64,000 nucleotides of DNA from the NCBI RefSeq assembly GCF_954871325.1, contig NC_088776.1:25220508-25284507 (forward strand). Direction: 5' to 3'. Origin of the DNA: Gordionus sp. m RMFG-2023. Lineage: Eukaryota > Nematomorpha > Gordioida > Chordodea > Parachordodidae. Shown here one piece after another: positions 11,640 through 24,000 of the stretch (the stretch's first letter is position 1; the number at the start of each line of letters is the position of its first letter). The translations under genes and the position numbers were made by a program. The notes beneath the pieces are model-generated. The model saw only the letters and a program-made list of their open reading frames with translations. It had not been told where the DNA came from and searched no databases.

Positions 11640-12148
11640 AATTAATGGAATAAAATTAGAAAATAAATAAATATCATGAAAAAACTTTATTTAATTAATC
11701 AAAAATTATTATTAGGCTATATACAACTATTAAAATTTTAAATAATATTGCTTACCTCTAAAATACCATTTTATATAGATTGATTTCTAAAATTATATCG
11801 ATTAGTTCACCTTCTTTACATATAAATCATATACATCATCAGAATCAGAAGAATTATTATATGATTTATCATATGAATTCTTTTAAATTTAAGAGATATT
11901 AAATATTATTATTTTAATTGGAAAGTTTTGAAGATTAGAATTCTTTGTTTACTCACAATATGGCTAAAAATTAAACAAGTAAATTAAAATAAAAAATGAT
12001 AGCGCAAGTTTATTTAAAAAATTTATAAAAAAATTCGGAACAATTTTTTTAGGAAAAACGGGAGATAAATCAATAGAGGGCGTATTTTACCGTAAACTAT
12101 AGTGAAAATCGGGAAATCACGCCAAAAGCGGGAGATCTGGCAACCCTG
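11640..12148 (-). mobile_element. 5' part of a hAT element (end CAGGGTTGCCAGAT)
   Basis: The plus strand ends ATCTGGCAACCCTG at 12148, the inverted form of the end seen at 7086, followed by GTCATAAC and repeat X in reverse. Reading inward on the minus strand there is non-coding sequence and then, near 11820-11900, a short acidic stretch (NNSSDSDDVYDLY) of the kind often found at hAT transposase N-termini. The rest of the element is missing, because the fold-back element lies directly beyond. Confidence 0.55.
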
Positions 12149-12215
12149 GTCATAACTCCTAGACTCACGTTCATCCAAGTCTAGGAATTTGTATAAATAT
12201 AAAGCAGTCACAGCT
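12149..12215 (-). repeat. Repeat X, left part next to hAT end
   Basis: Reverse complement of about 4945-5005: GACTGCTTTATATTT, then GGATGAACGTGAGTCTAGGA, then GTTATGAC up to the hAT end. It shows the left-hand junction of the same hAT-in-X composite whose right junction is at 7086/7087. Confidence 0.65.
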
Positions 12216-13980
12216 ACAGAAAATTTTTTTTAGAAAAAATAATTTTTTCTATTGTTCCAGCTATAACCACTCCCAGTTAGCGTGTATTTTTTGTAGCTGA
12301 ATCAAGGTGTAATAAAAAAATATTTTAAGCATTAAAACAAAAGAAAGTGAAAATAATAAAAATGAAAACAAAAGATATCAACCTTGAACTTATCTGAAAA
12401 ATTCATTAATTTAAGTAATTTGCATATTATTTACTAAGATTTAAATATCTTAATGATTGTTTTACCCAAAATATATAGGACATGTAAGCCTTATTTATAA
12501 ATTACGGCTTTACCACATTCTCTTTTATATATGAAAATTTATGTTGAAATTTAATAGTTATGAAAATAAAATTTATGACGATATAATTTGAATTAAGGTA
12601 GTATATTAGGTTAAAATTAACCATATGAAACTATAATTGGTTTGCAATACCCGCTGGGCCGGGTAACGTCTAAAAAAGGCAAAAAACGGGCAGGGTGGTT
12701 ATACATTTGAAGAATTCTTGAGTATAATGTTTTCAATAAATAGTTGTTTATTAAGATGTTCAACAACATATATTTTGGTTTAGGCCTTATATTTCAAAAA
12801 AAATCGGGCAGACAAAATCTAAATTTCCACAGGGGCGGGCCTGAGAATTTTGTTATTTGCAGGCCACTGTAAATTATTGAGTAAGGCTAATATTACCAAT
12901 TCAACATAGTATGAATTTTAAGAATACGATATTCATCATATTTATATCATGAATCATGGTGGTAAGATTAGATCAAAAATATTTATTAATAAATTTTTTC
13001 AGCTTTTGGAAGGGGAGGGGTGATTTATTTGGAGGGACAGGCTTTTTAATACCTTTGAAGTTATGACTCTGTATCTCTAGAATATATAATAATTAATTTA
13101 CGTTGAGGTTTCCAAAGTAAAAACAAGTTGAACATTTCGTTTATTTATACCGCCGCTGCAGCTACTGAAACAGACAAACTGGAGAGGTATATCGATAGTA
13201 TCTTCTGTGTGTATATGTATTTAAAAAAATTTGCTTTAACCGATATGTCTTGTATTTTCTCTTACTAAATCTTTGAATCAATTTTAGGATGTCATTGGTT
13301 ACAAATTGATATAAAAAATTTTTAGGGTTAGCTTGATTAAAATTAATTAAATTTTTTGCTTGTATTTCAAAATTTTATTAGTTTATTGTGTTCAAATATA
13401 AGAACATCATATTATACCTCATTTTACAAATTTTTTAATTGCTAAATTTTATTAGTATCAATGATCTTATAAGTATGTTAATTCTGAAATTATCTTTTTA
13501 ATTCATAAAACCTAATTTGATTTGATTTGTAAAATAAAAATTTCAATAAATTTATTGCCCTGTTTATTAAAAAAAATATACCATTTGCTGAAACTACGAT
13601 TAATTTAGATGCAGTTTATATACCTATAAATTCTAGTTTACAATATATTAAATTAAATAAATAAACATTGTAAAAATTGTAATTTATTTTTTTAATGATA
13701 AATTTTATACTTAGAATCAGAATGAATTAAAATTATTATAAATTGGCAAATATTGATAAGATTTATTATAAAATATTTTTTAATTAATTTAATATTTCTA
13801 ATTTAACAATTAACTTTATTATTCATAAATTCCTCAGAAAAAGAAAACAAATATTAAATAACAAAATGAATGCATGTTTGATTTTCCAGGAATATTGTTA
13901 AAATTATTCTTTTGATTTAAATCGAAAAAATTGTGATTTAATTAAATTTTTTCGATTTTATAAAATAAAATTATGATTTT
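12216..13980. other. A+T-rich stretch with a possible GC-ended MITE at about 12641-12889
   Basis: Mostly A+T-rich and without exons. Between about 12641 and 12889 two GC-rich patches (CCCGCTGGGCCGGG on the left, GGGGCGGGCCTGA on the right) face each other around an A+T-rich core, ending in TTTGCAGGCCACTG. This is the look of the GC-ended hAT-type elements elsewhere in the window, but I could not confirm terminal repeats or a target duplication. Confidence 0.35.
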
Positions 13981-13989
13981 TACCATAAC

Positions 13990-14056
13990 TAAAAAAGAAA
14001 CAAATTGCGTTTCCCTTCTTCAAAAAGTAACGCCGTTACTTTACAGCTAAATAAAT
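13990..14056. repeat. End fragment of the GTTACT-rich hAT family
   Basis: AAGTAACGCCGTTACTTTACAGC at about 14025-14047 matches the right end of the hAT at 52584-54252, which also ends with ACTTTACAGC. It is probably a solo end or a heavily deleted copy. Confidence 0.45.
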
Positions 14057-14134
14057 AATAAGTGCCGATAAATGTCTTGGTAACTTTAAATTCCTCTAAA
14101 TCATTTTAAAAAAATTAAGGATACTATATGTTAA

Positions 14135-15071
14135 TAGGGGAAATGTGACATAAACGGCCATGGTTGAAGACTGGCCACCACCCTTTAACTTTTTATCTAT
14201 TGGACCAATTTCTCTCAAAATTGGTCAATGTGTATATTGATGATATGTACCTTATCTAAGTTCATTTATTGAATATAACAATTCAATAAAAAAATATTTC
14301 AAATAAACTGTTTTTAGTACCTCTTTCTGGAAAAATCACCTTACACATTTTTTTGTTTGGTGAAAATATTAATAATTTAGATTATTGATATTTTATATAA
14401 ATATTATCATTAGGCATTTAGCATTATTCATACAAAAAATTAGACTTTAAAAGCTATATTTAATAGACATATAAGGCGCTTAATAATAATAGAGAGGTGG
14501 GTATTGACTAGCCATGTATTGATTGGCCACAATTCGCTCATTTACATATTCATATTAAAATGAAAAGCTCTTGCAAAACAACATTTGGTGAAATAAAATG
14601 ATGAACAAGCTTAAGAATGTTTAGTAAAATGATAATTAAGATATTAATTTATAATATTATCATTAAATAGATGTGGTAATAAATTGAGATTTTAATACTT
14701 AATAAATTAGTGTATAATTAATTTTTTATATAACTAAAAAATGTAGAAATATCAATATAAGTCTTTTATAAGTATTTCATATTGTATTATTTTATTTTTA
14801 TAATAAAATTCTTAAATAATATATTATGGCCAGTTAACACATAGTATATGGCCAGTCAATAAATACTATGTTTTGACTGGCGAGAAAAACAACTTTCACA
14901 TAACCTCACCTAGCTCATGAACTATAATACATAGAGCTTTGATTCTAATTTTATTTTAAAGATTAATATTTAGGCTACACATTGATATAAAATTTGTTTG
15001 GTTAAACATAAATTTGAATACCTTTTTTTCAAAAAAGCAAAAACATGGACATTCATGGCACATTTCCCCTA
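14135..15071. mobile_element. Non-autonomous TIR element (TAGGGGAAATGTG ends)
   Basis: The left end TAGGGGAAATGTGACAT and the inverted right end (ATGGCACATTTCCCCTA) agree over about 34 bp with some mismatches, and a TA dinucleotide sits at both borders. Inside, the motif TGGCCA with nearby GTCAAT or TTGACTGG recurs at about 14170, 14510, 14830, 14850 and 14875. No coding capacity is seen. TA borders would fit a Tc1/mariner-like MITE, but this is inference. Confidence 0.6.
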
Positions 15072-15952
15072 CTGCTCACGATGTTAAGCACCCACCTCTG
15101 CCCATCCCTTTTGAAGCATAAATGATGCCATTAATCAAATTAATTTTCCACTAAAAATTCTTATTAAAATAAAAAATATATTAAATTCCAAGTTTGGACA
15201 TTCCATTACCAAAAAAATGTTCGATATTGATAGGGATACTGACGCTAAACCTATCATGATTGTTTTCGTGCGTGCTGCATATATCGCCACTGATTACAAA
15301 GTGTTTCCGAGTTTGGGATCTACCTATGATTTTAATATAAGCTTTTATTTTTAAATAAATTTATTGTTTAATAGATTGGACTCAATATTTTTATATGGAT
15401 TCGAGTCCTAATTTTGGCCTTGGATTTGATAGTGTTAGGCTGACATATGCATGGTGTTAGTTCCTCCTAAAAATATTCAAAAGATTTTTGGTTGATTCTC
15501 AGATTTAAAGCGGTTCTGAGAATTTTAGGTTCTAGTTCCAAATTCTGTTAATAAGCAAATGTAATTTTTTTAACAATTATAAAAAAAACTCCCTAAAATG
15601 AATCATTTAGTATTTGGAACATTATACATATAAAATAATTTGTAATGTTAAAACTGGTTCCTGTAAATGTTTAAATGGTTCTGATTCATTGAAATTTTAA
15701 GAGGGGTTCTGGGCACTGACTAAATTTTTTCAGGTTACTTAGGTTTCGGTTCTATTCGAATCTTTGGTTTTTATAAATGTGAAAAATAGAATTTTAAAAA
15801 TTAAAAATGCATAATTTGCTGAATCGGAATCGCCAAATATTAGTTTTAGAAATTGTCTGATTGCTATAAAAAGTCGACTGAAATCGAATCAGTACCAAAA
15901 TCAATCCGGCAATTAGTGCATCTCTAAAAAAATATAGTATATAAAAATAATT
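15072..15952. other. Degenerate repeat-rich spacer
   Basis: Contains loose repeats of GGTTCTG-type sequence (about 15515-15760). At about 15900-15927 it has GGCAATTAGTGCATCTCT, whose reverse complement begins AGAGATGCAC, a common start of hAT-type MITEs. A related GATGCACCGATACC occurs near 22058. No matched opposite end was found and I see no gene. Confidence 0.35.
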
Positions 15953-16159
15953 TCATTTCAAACCTAAGCTATCCATATTCTCGTGCAAATAGCAAGCCCT
16001 GACTGGAAGGGACATCTTATCGAAGTCTTTAAACATGGGAGTAGCTCTGATTTTCACGGAGTCAATGCCAAGGTGTTGTAAAAGGCTTTTCATATAATCG
16101 GTATTAAGACCAAATTTGAATGTGTACGTGCTGCGGGATACATATAATTTCTTCCGCTT
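15953..16159 (-). CDS. Terminal exon of an unrecognised gene
   Basis: A 68-codon open frame begins right after a strong acceptor (TTTTCTCAG) at 16160-16161 and ends with a stop at 15953. It reads KRKKLYVSRSTYTFKFGL, then YMKSLLQHLGIDSVKIRATP, then SLPVRACYLHENMDSLGLK. The codons are clearly less A+T-driven than the flanks (for example CGG, CCC, CGC, ACG), which argues for a real exon. I do not recognise the family. No upstream exon could be followed in the ~400 bp before the hAT at 16558, so the rest may lie beyond that element or may be lost. Confidence 0.5.
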   Translation of the reverse strand, partial: KRKKLYVSRSTYTFKFGLNTDYMKSLLQHLGIDSVKIRATPMFKDFDKMSLPVRACYLHENMDSLGLK

Positions 16160-16557
16160 CTGAGAAAACTTAAAAAACAAATTGTGTTGAGTTGTATTTT
16201 TATTCTTTTAATTAAGTAGTTAGAAGACTTATAATATAAAATGCTTCTTGGGTTTAATTTGAAAATCTCTGATCCCCATCTATATTTTCATGTGAAAACA
16301 CATAAAAAAATAAATATCAACCTGATTCAGCTAAATTGGGCCATATGTATATAGATTCATTCGTATAGAAATAATATATTTATCCAATTGTAGCAAAATA
16401 TTTAGTGAACAATCATGATAGGTTCAATCCCTCTATAGTTTGAACTTTTTTATTTAAAAAATGGTAGTCTGAAAAGAAAATAATAACTTATCAAAAAATC
16501 TGTTAGCTTTTACAACATGAAATTAGAATAATAAAAAATATTTGGAATGATAAAAAA

Positions 16558-18012
16558 TAGGGATATGAAATCTTAGACGATCCAGGTCTGGAATAGGGTC
16601 CGGGTTTAGGGAACATAAAATAAATGACTCAAAATAAAACTTTTTTTAATTCATTTATTATTATACTTCAATATACACACATTCATAATTTACAAATAAA
16701 AAATTTTAAAATGAAATAATTTATATTTTAAATGTTATATTCAATCGCACAATTATAATAACTTCTAAAATATCATCCTTGAGATTTCCACATAAATTAG
16801 ACAATATATATTTCAAATATAATCCAAGTTCTACGCTTACCGAAAATAGATATATATTTATAATACATAAATTATTGTACTTGTGTCGCTGGTACAACGA
16901 TTCTATACAAGATATATAATTCTGGATATATTGAAGAATTTTCTTCTCAGAATTTTAAAATATTTGTACCTTATTCATTCTCTTAACTTCTGAGAACTTG
17001 TCTATTATAGATGCAAATGGCATTTTTTGATCCTCCTTTCTATCTGATGATAATTTGATTTTTCTTTCTCTATTTAAAAGTAAAATTTGTTGCTATCATT
17101 ATTATCATCATCCAACCAGTAGGTATTATTGTCGTAGCCTCTAATATATTGTAAATAATGGAGTTTTGCGTATGCCATAAATCCTTAAGATGGCCATTAG
17201 CCATTTGTTTTTGCACAATATTCAATAAAACTTGATATCGAGGGTCTAAATATATAGAAGCTTATAATTTTGCAAATATTGTTGCTCTTGAATTTTCATG
17301 TTTTCTAATATTTCGTTTGGAAAAGGACTAGAAATCTTTCTAAATCTAATAGGCATCTAATTTATATGCCATAAAAATCAGATAAACATAGTTCTGATTG
17401 TAATCTTAATGTTGTAATTTTTAGGAACTAATACACTAGTAAGGTCCTTTATTTGCATCAATCATCTTCCGAAAAAATGACTTTACAATAAAATCGTTAA
17501 TAAATAATCGCTCTAGCATCATACAAATTGAGGACCAACGTGTAGTGTAATCTAATAATGCAATTACCTTTTCATCGATTATAATATTCTTACAATTGTG
17601 GGAGTATTTAAATATTTTGCAATATCCCTTGCTTTATCAATAATAGTTTTAAAGAGATTATTTTTAGGCAATATTAATAGCCAATTGTAGAGTATGGGTT
17701 GCACATCTGATGCAATGTATATTTGTGGGGAAATCTATTAATAAATTTACATAATAAAATATTATTACCTACACTATAAAATAATTTATGATATCAATCT
17801 CTAAATAAAATAGAAGTCCAGGAAGAATATTGAAAGAAAAACGCGAAGGTAAAATAAATGCCCAAGAAAAAAAGTGAATAAAATTTAAAAAATTTTATAT
17901 TATTTTTTAAAAAAATATTTTTAAAATTTTTTATGACACCTAGAACCCTTCACTTTTAAAAAGAATCCGGGTTCAAGTATACGAGAGTTTAGGGTTCGGG
18001 TTTACATCCCTG
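16558..18012 (-). mobile_element. hAT transposon relic with perfect 8-bp target duplication
   Basis: ATAAAAAA flanks both sides (16550-16557 and 18013-18020). The ends are imperfectly inverted (TAGGGATATGAAA on the left, CAGGGATGTAAACCC inverted on the right), each followed by a CCGGGTT-rich subterminal patch. The minus strand encodes hAT pieces: IHCIRCATHTLQLAIN near 17700, then DYTTRWSSICMMLERLF near 17510-17560, and IIDKFSEVK near 17000. Several stops and frame changes make it inactive. Its C-terminal half is mostly missing. Confidence 0.8.
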
Positions 18013-18537
18013 ATAAAAAAATCAATTAATTATAGAAGTCTGAAATCTCAAAATTTGCAAGTTAAATTTTATTTAAAATATAATTTTTTGATTTAAGTTT
18101 AAAAAGATCAAACAAATAAATATACTTACCCATATTAGTAAAATAAATTAAACTTTTTCATAATCAAAAGTTGATAACATTCGACAAGGGCTACCTAAAT
18201 GCAACTTTCTTTCAAACCTAGCATGCTGCCGTATATAGCATAATTTTATTATAATATATTTTTTTGCTTTATGGTACTCGCTATTTTCAATAACATTGCC
18301 AAATAGTAAAAATAATGCTTCGCATATTTTATGAAAAAGATAATATAAAAAAGCCATTCATATAAGAATGAGGTAAATAAAAGTTAATTAGAATATAAAT
18401 TGAAGGAATAAATTGTTAAAAATAGATTTATATGTACCATTTATTTTTCAGTATAAACTTCGAAAATTGTTAAGGAAAAAGTAGAAATTAATGTTCTAAT
18501 TTATTAAAGTTCCTTCTGAATTTGGTGCATTATGCAC

Positions 18538-20140
18538 CAGACATGTACACAGGAATTTGCTGGGGGGGGGGGGTTGAATTAAATTTTTTTGATAAAATTA
18601 TTGTTATTTAAAAATATCAAACATAAATTTATTAGGAGTTTATTTTAAATTAATATGAATCATTAAAAAATTAAATATATAAACCGGCATATAAAAAAAC
18701 TAAAAATAAATGTGAATTTATTAAGTGGATATAACCCATATGAATCACTATAAAATATATGACCCAAAATAGAAATTTAAATTTTTTGAGCCTTTAAAAT
18801 TTATATAAAAAATTTAAATCTTAAAAATAAAATTAATACACAAGTTTCTTAGGAATAATTGTATTTTATATGTAATAACTTATAAAGTATTCATGAAAAA
18901 ATGTATAACATATTAAAAAATAAATGTGCACAAATAATATTATTAAAAGGCTTATTATATATTTATAATGTAAAATACAAACTTCGTTGGGATTGAGCTA
19001 ATTTTCTCATCCGTGCTTATGAATATTCAAAAGGGCCAAACCATTCGATCTACTTTTAGAAGTTGTACTTCTCAGGTGTGTTTTTATTCTTCTTAAAGAA
19101 TGTTCTCTCATTAGTTACAGTACTAATGGGAAGAGTTGCTAATATATATAATAATTTTAATATATTGGGAAAATAATCTAAAAGATGTTTGAAATGATGC
19201 AAAGCATTCATAGAATTCAATAGTTAATCTTTTCTGAAAAAGGTTGTGAAGGCTTTTGTGGAAGTAATATCTGCAGATTGGTAAGTGTTGCCTGATGAAT
19301 TAAAAATCGTTTATTTATTTGGGTTATAAATGTATCTAAGAAAGGGACTTTATAATACTCTTCTACTGACCAAATATTAAAGTTTGGACGATGAGCCTTG
19401 CTGCAAGTGGAGGGAGACAAATATTAAACTCGTATAACTCTGCTCATATAATATATGAAATTCTCCATCAACATTAGCCCAAATTTCCTTGAGTTCTAAT
19501 AAAATGCTCTCCCCTATTCTCATAGTCTCAATCAAGTCAATGTAATGTTTTTGAAAAGTATTACATAAAATAGTTGTATAATTAAATAATTTATTAAGAC
19601 ATTCTAATGAGAAAAAAAAATTGGTATAAGTATTGAATTTAATAATTTGCTTGCTTCTGAGGAAATATCCCTTAAGACCATTGTGATATTTCAGTAAGAG
19701 CATTAATAATCGGCTCTTCTAACTCCATAAAAGCTGTTACTGCTTGATGATGATGACTCCATCTCGTTGGACAAGCTTTTACAATTTCATTCTCCTTGTT
19801 GGACAAGGAGTTTCAGAAATAATTCTGTTTAAAACATATTTTCGCTTGGGGTATCCCATTAATGGGGAATCCCTAATGCTTTAATAGGTGCAAGTCTTTC
19901 ACTTTTACTTAAATAAGAGAAAAATATTATCAATATTTTAAATTTATATTATTTATAGCAATTTTTTTAAGCTTCATCTTCAAAATACCTATTTAAAAAT
20001 CATTAGACTCATCTTTGTTGATCTTAGATATGTAATTTTTGCTAAATTTTAATTAAAATTTTGGCAATTTAAAGAATTCTCAAAATATCGAGTTAAACTA
20101 AAAGTAAGGCAGATACAGTTAGTTTTTATTAGAGTTCTAC
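18538..20140 (-). mobile_element. hAT relic, copy 1 of the CAGGCGCGTACGCAG-ended family
   Basis: The left end is CAGACATGTACACAG (18538), a decayed form of the CAGGCGCGTACGCAG end seen intact at 61011, followed by the same GAATTTGCTGGGG patch and about 370 bp of shared A+T-rich sequence. The minus strand encodes hAT transposase of the type annotated in animals as ZMYM1-like or p52rIPK-like: ACPTRWSHHHQAVTAF near 19750, LKGYFLRSKQIIKFNT near 19650-19690, VDGEFHILYEQS near 19440, and SVEEYYKVPFLDTFITQIN near 19310-19370. It is broken by frame changes. The right border is not found, and 20140 is an estimate from copy 2. Confidence 0.75.
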
Positions 20141-20526
20141 ATGGACAGATCCAAGTCCAAATACTATGTAACTAAACTCGGATAGGTCGAATTAAAATAT
20201 AAATCTTCTCGGACCAGGTCGGATTCGGACCTTGATTTTCAAATTTATTTCAGACTTGGCTTTGATCTCGACAAATTTTTAAATTATTTTTTTTCCTAAT
20301 ATTTTTATGAATACAGGAATTTCATTAAAATATTGTACCTTTTTAAAATTCCAATAAATAAAAATTCGTATCGGATCTTCGAAAAAAATTATCGTATCAA
20401 ATTGGTTAAGCAAAATTCCTTACATCTTTTTCTTGAATAGAATCGGATTGGAAAAAATTGGTCTAACATAGCAGGGCTCAGTTTTTATATTACAATATAA
20501 ATATATTGTTATTTGATAACTTACAT
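20141..20526. other. Spacer with degenerate repeat sequence
   Basis: Contains patches such as GGACCAGGTCGGATTCGGACC (about 20209-20229) that look like the GC-rich subterminal patches of other elements in this window, but no matching ends or frames were found. Confidence 0.3.
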
Positions 20527-21724
20527 TTAGCGGCATTGTAGATAAAAAATATGTTTTTGCTTCATTCTATTCAATTCATATCTATTTCTCACGATTGTCA
20601 AATCAGCTGATATCGTTCCTGCCATATCAATAAAATTGGATCGACCTCTTAAATGCGGTATCGGTAAACCCTTTATTTTTAGCGCTTAGTTTTTTATATA
20701 TTAAATATGATGCAATACGATATTTTATAAAGTGAATATTTAATAGCAGAAATTTATCTGTTATAAAAAAATGAATTTAGTTCTTTACACAAATAATTTT
20801 GAATCCAACTCGAATCCGAGTTTAAATTTTTACTCAAACATTATTTATAGCAAATTAGGTGTGCGAATTTGGGATTTTATATTATCACTATTAAATTATT
20901 TAGTTTATAATCATTTTTTGGTAACTAACTTTGTAATAAAGATATTTAATATAATTTTAGCATATTTGATGTTAAAATATACTGGGTGGCCCAATTTAAG
21001 TGAATCGGGAATATTAGATCTTAAAAACTTATAGGTTAAAATGTTATATATTTTCATATTAAAAATTACCGATGCCTCATTATTGGGATTTTCAGCATCG
21101 AAGATTAGTCGAAAGTTAATTAGACCCCCATTATTTTCTTTGCTAGAATTTGAAAAAAATAATGTTAAGGAAATTCTCTTAAATTTAATTATTATAAAAC
21201 ACTCAAAAAAAATAAAATAAAATGGATATAAATACACAAACTTGCTGAAATGTATAGAATCCCAAGTTCTAGATGGGTTATAACTCTGATTTATCAGATC
21301 AGCACAATAGTTGTTATTGAAAGAGTTATGCGAAGGATCTGCAAAACATGCAATCTCACTATTCTTGTTACTTTCAAATATTAATTGACTAGTTTCAGGA
21401 TTGCCATTAGGAATGTTTAAAAATTGATTTAGATCATGACTAGTAAAATCATAGTTTAAGGGTGCATTGTTATAGAAGGGAAGCTTTTTTTTAAAAAAAA
21501 ATAATCAAATAAGAAGATCAAATGAATTTACGTTATTATATGCCGGAGTAGGTGCATTTACATAACCAAATATATCAAACTCTACGTCAATTTTTTCTTG
21601 GGGAAGGTCCTCTCCGGAGATTTGTGAGGTATAGTCTAGAATGCGATGCCCAGGAGTGGTATCAAAGGGCAGGGTGTTTACATTGTTTGGGATATAGTTG
21701 TTATTGAAGCATAATGATATAATT
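20527..21724 (-). CDS. Unrecognised asparagine-rich multi-exon gene
   Basis: Consecutive minus-strand exons join in phase. Exon 21532-21724 reads NNNYIPNNVNTLPFDTTPGH, then SGEDLPQEKIDVEFDIFGY. After a 48-bp intron, exon 21242-21483 reads LPFYNNAPLNYDF through NQSYNPSRTWDSIHFS. After a 99-bp intron, exon 21070-21142 reads KENNGGLINFRLIFDAENPN. After a 42-bp intron, 20930-21027 reads NIPDSLKLGHPVYFNIKY. Exon 20527-20684 (IKGLPIPHLRGRSNF through YELNRMKQKHIFYLQCR, then a stop) is probably the last exon, but its phase link to the previous one is unresolved. The N-terminal part is rich in Asn, Pro and Ser and has no membrane segment, as in regulatory proteins with disordered regions. I cannot name the family. 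Upstream exons above 21724 were not found. Confidence 0.55.
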
Positions 21725-22619
21725 CTATGGTCATAAAAATATAATTAATTAATTTTTTGTGTAAAACAAAGGAGATTGAAAACTATTTTCTTGCTAAAAT
21801 AAGATAGAAAAAGTTTCAAAGTCTGATATTAAATCTAAAATCAATACCGATATGGTCAATTTTTAGTGATCCCATTCGATAGGTTCGCGTTACCTATATT
21901 TAGGCAAAATTTTAGCTTCCTAGCTTTTAAACTTTGGGGAAATCATGTATGAAACTTATTTTTATAAGTGTCGGTTTTCATTTAATTAAATGATTGTAAA
22001 TAATAAATTTAATATCAATGCTTAATATTTTTAAAAAATAAAAATATATTTACAAAGATGCACCGATACCATTCTTTTAAGTCTCCATAGAACCTAAGAA
22101 ATAATAATGTATTATATTTATTTTAAAAAGCAAAGACATAGATGCGTCTAAAGTCAAAACTTTATTTTTTTTAAATTAATTTATTACTGAAATTTAGTTT
22201 GGATGCATAATGTATAAATATGAGAATCATTAATTTTTTTGACTTTGTACCAACCATAGTTCGTAATTTTTATAAATATTTATTTCACATTTTTTAATGA
22301 ATTATTTTAAAAAATAGTGAGGGTCAACCCTCCGGTTTCCTCTGTTTGGACCCCAAACCGTAGCGGATATTAGTCTTTAGAATAAATTCAGCGGTTTTTG
22401 TATTAGGTCTTTGGTTAAGTTTGAATCGATATAATAATTAAGTAAACTATCTTTTTATAATTATTAAATAAATATAGAAATTATCAAGAAGTTTCAGATT
22501 CTATTCAAGTTTTATAAAATTTAAAGATAACACGTGAACTATAAATATAATAAAATTTAAAACACCATATAAATTACAAAATTATGCTATAAAAAATATT
22601 TTTAATATGGGGACATAAT

Positions 22620-22784
22620 TGAGTCAATTTTAAATTAAGATTTTAGCCAAAATAACATGTAAGTCTCGAGATTTCATTAATAAATGTCCAAACTTTCGGT
22701 CATCTATAAGCAAAAAGGATTGTATAATATTTGGCGAAAATATGAGGTTACCCGTTTTTTAAAATAGAGTCGTTTAACAACACT
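22620..22784 (-). repeat. MITE copy (family with TTTAACAACACT ends), partial
   Basis: The right border reads AGAGTCGTTTAACAACACT (ending about 22784), and the interior is homologous in reverse to 24415-24621, for example TTTTTGCTTATAGATG, then TTAATGAAATCTCGAGAC, then TTTTGGCTAAAATC. The left end is missing. A third related end, CGTTTTAACAACATTGG, lies at about 26910-26926. Confidence 0.6.
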
Positions 22785-23559
22785 AAATGAGTCTCTACTT
22801 GTTATTTTCAAATTTTATCAAGATAAATATATAAAATATTCAAGTTTAATTCATATATAAAACTAATTTCCTAAATTTTTATCATGTTATGTGCCTTTTA
22901 CCATTAACGACGTTAAATCTACAATCTAAGTTTAAACTATGAGAAATGTATTTATATGTTAAGTTTAAGAAATGGTTAAAACATTTCAATATCTCACTTG
23001 TAAAACAGTGCCAAAAAATTTAAAGTCAGTTACGTCAATATGTATAACAGATTAAATCAATATGAAGTTCTTTTTTTAAGTTGGTTTTCTTTTTGCATAT
23101 TAATGGATCTAGGTAGAGATTGATTATTTGGCAATCCAAGCAGCTTCAGTTCTATGTGAACAATTATTTTCTAAAACAGGTGACTTAGTAACTAAAAAGG
23201 GAATATAATATAGTACAAAATTATAAAATCTATCATTTTTATTAGTTATTGTTATTGTTTGGTGTTATTTTGATTTATCTTATTATTAAAAAAGAAAGAA
23301 AAAAACCAAAAAACGAGAATAAAATACGAAAAATAGCAATGCCACCAAATACTTAAAATAACCAAAATAGGGTATCGTCGATCAAATACTTTTTCCTATA
23401 CTAAAAAGCGCGAAGTCTCCAAATTAAGTCGACCTAGCGTACGGCTTTAAAGTGAAAAATTTTTACTTAATTATATATATTTTTTTTAATTTAAGACGAT
23501 TTTGCTAATTAAAAATTATGATTTTCTCCGATTTTTTTTTAAATATTAAATCTCTCATA
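22785..23559. other. A+T-rich stretch with no assignable gene
   Basis: At 23105-23215 the plus strand has AIQAASVLCEQLFSKTGD, which resembles the Ala-x-x-Cys-Glu-(K/R)-x-Phe-Ser block of a hAT C-terminus (consensus near SAASERVFSxxG). This is probably an isolated transposase scrap. Nothing else is recognisable. Confidence 0.4.
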
Positions 23560-24000
23560 AAATTTACTATTGGAAATGTTTTTTATTTTTAAGTGCATTT
23601 CGCTTAAGTTTACCTTATATTATTTATGATTTTTTGAGTGCTATAATAAATAATTACGCCGGAGGGTGGTATAAAGATGGGGGGATAAAACTTTTCTAAA
23701 ATATATTTCGAAAAAAGGTCAAATTTAAGCTAAAAAAGGATTTTTTTGTGTTATTAAAATTTATCATAACTCTAGACCCCAAATAAAACTTTTCTAAAAA
23801 AATATCTAAAAAAGGTATCAAATGTAAGCTAATAAGATTTTTGCGCGCTATAAAAATTAATCATTACTGTAGGTCGTCGGGTAGTCAATGTGAGGGGGAG
23901 GGGTCTTTTTATAAATATATCTCGATAAGAGAATCAAATGGAAGCTAATAAAAAGATTTTTGAGTGCTATTATCACAGGCCAGATACAGTCCGGGAAGAA
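23560..24000 (+). repeat. Degenerate tandem repeat, unit about 100-120 bp
   Basis: Four or so diverged units share ATAAAACTTTTCTAAAA, then an ATCTCGA(A/T)AA-type block, then ATCAAATGxAAGCTAA and GATTTTTGAGTGCTAT. Good matches start near 23575, 23690, 23780 and 23915, and one more partial unit lies at 24625-24680 beyond the MITE at 24415. The array is too diverged to be recent. Its origin is unknown. Confidence 0.55.
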
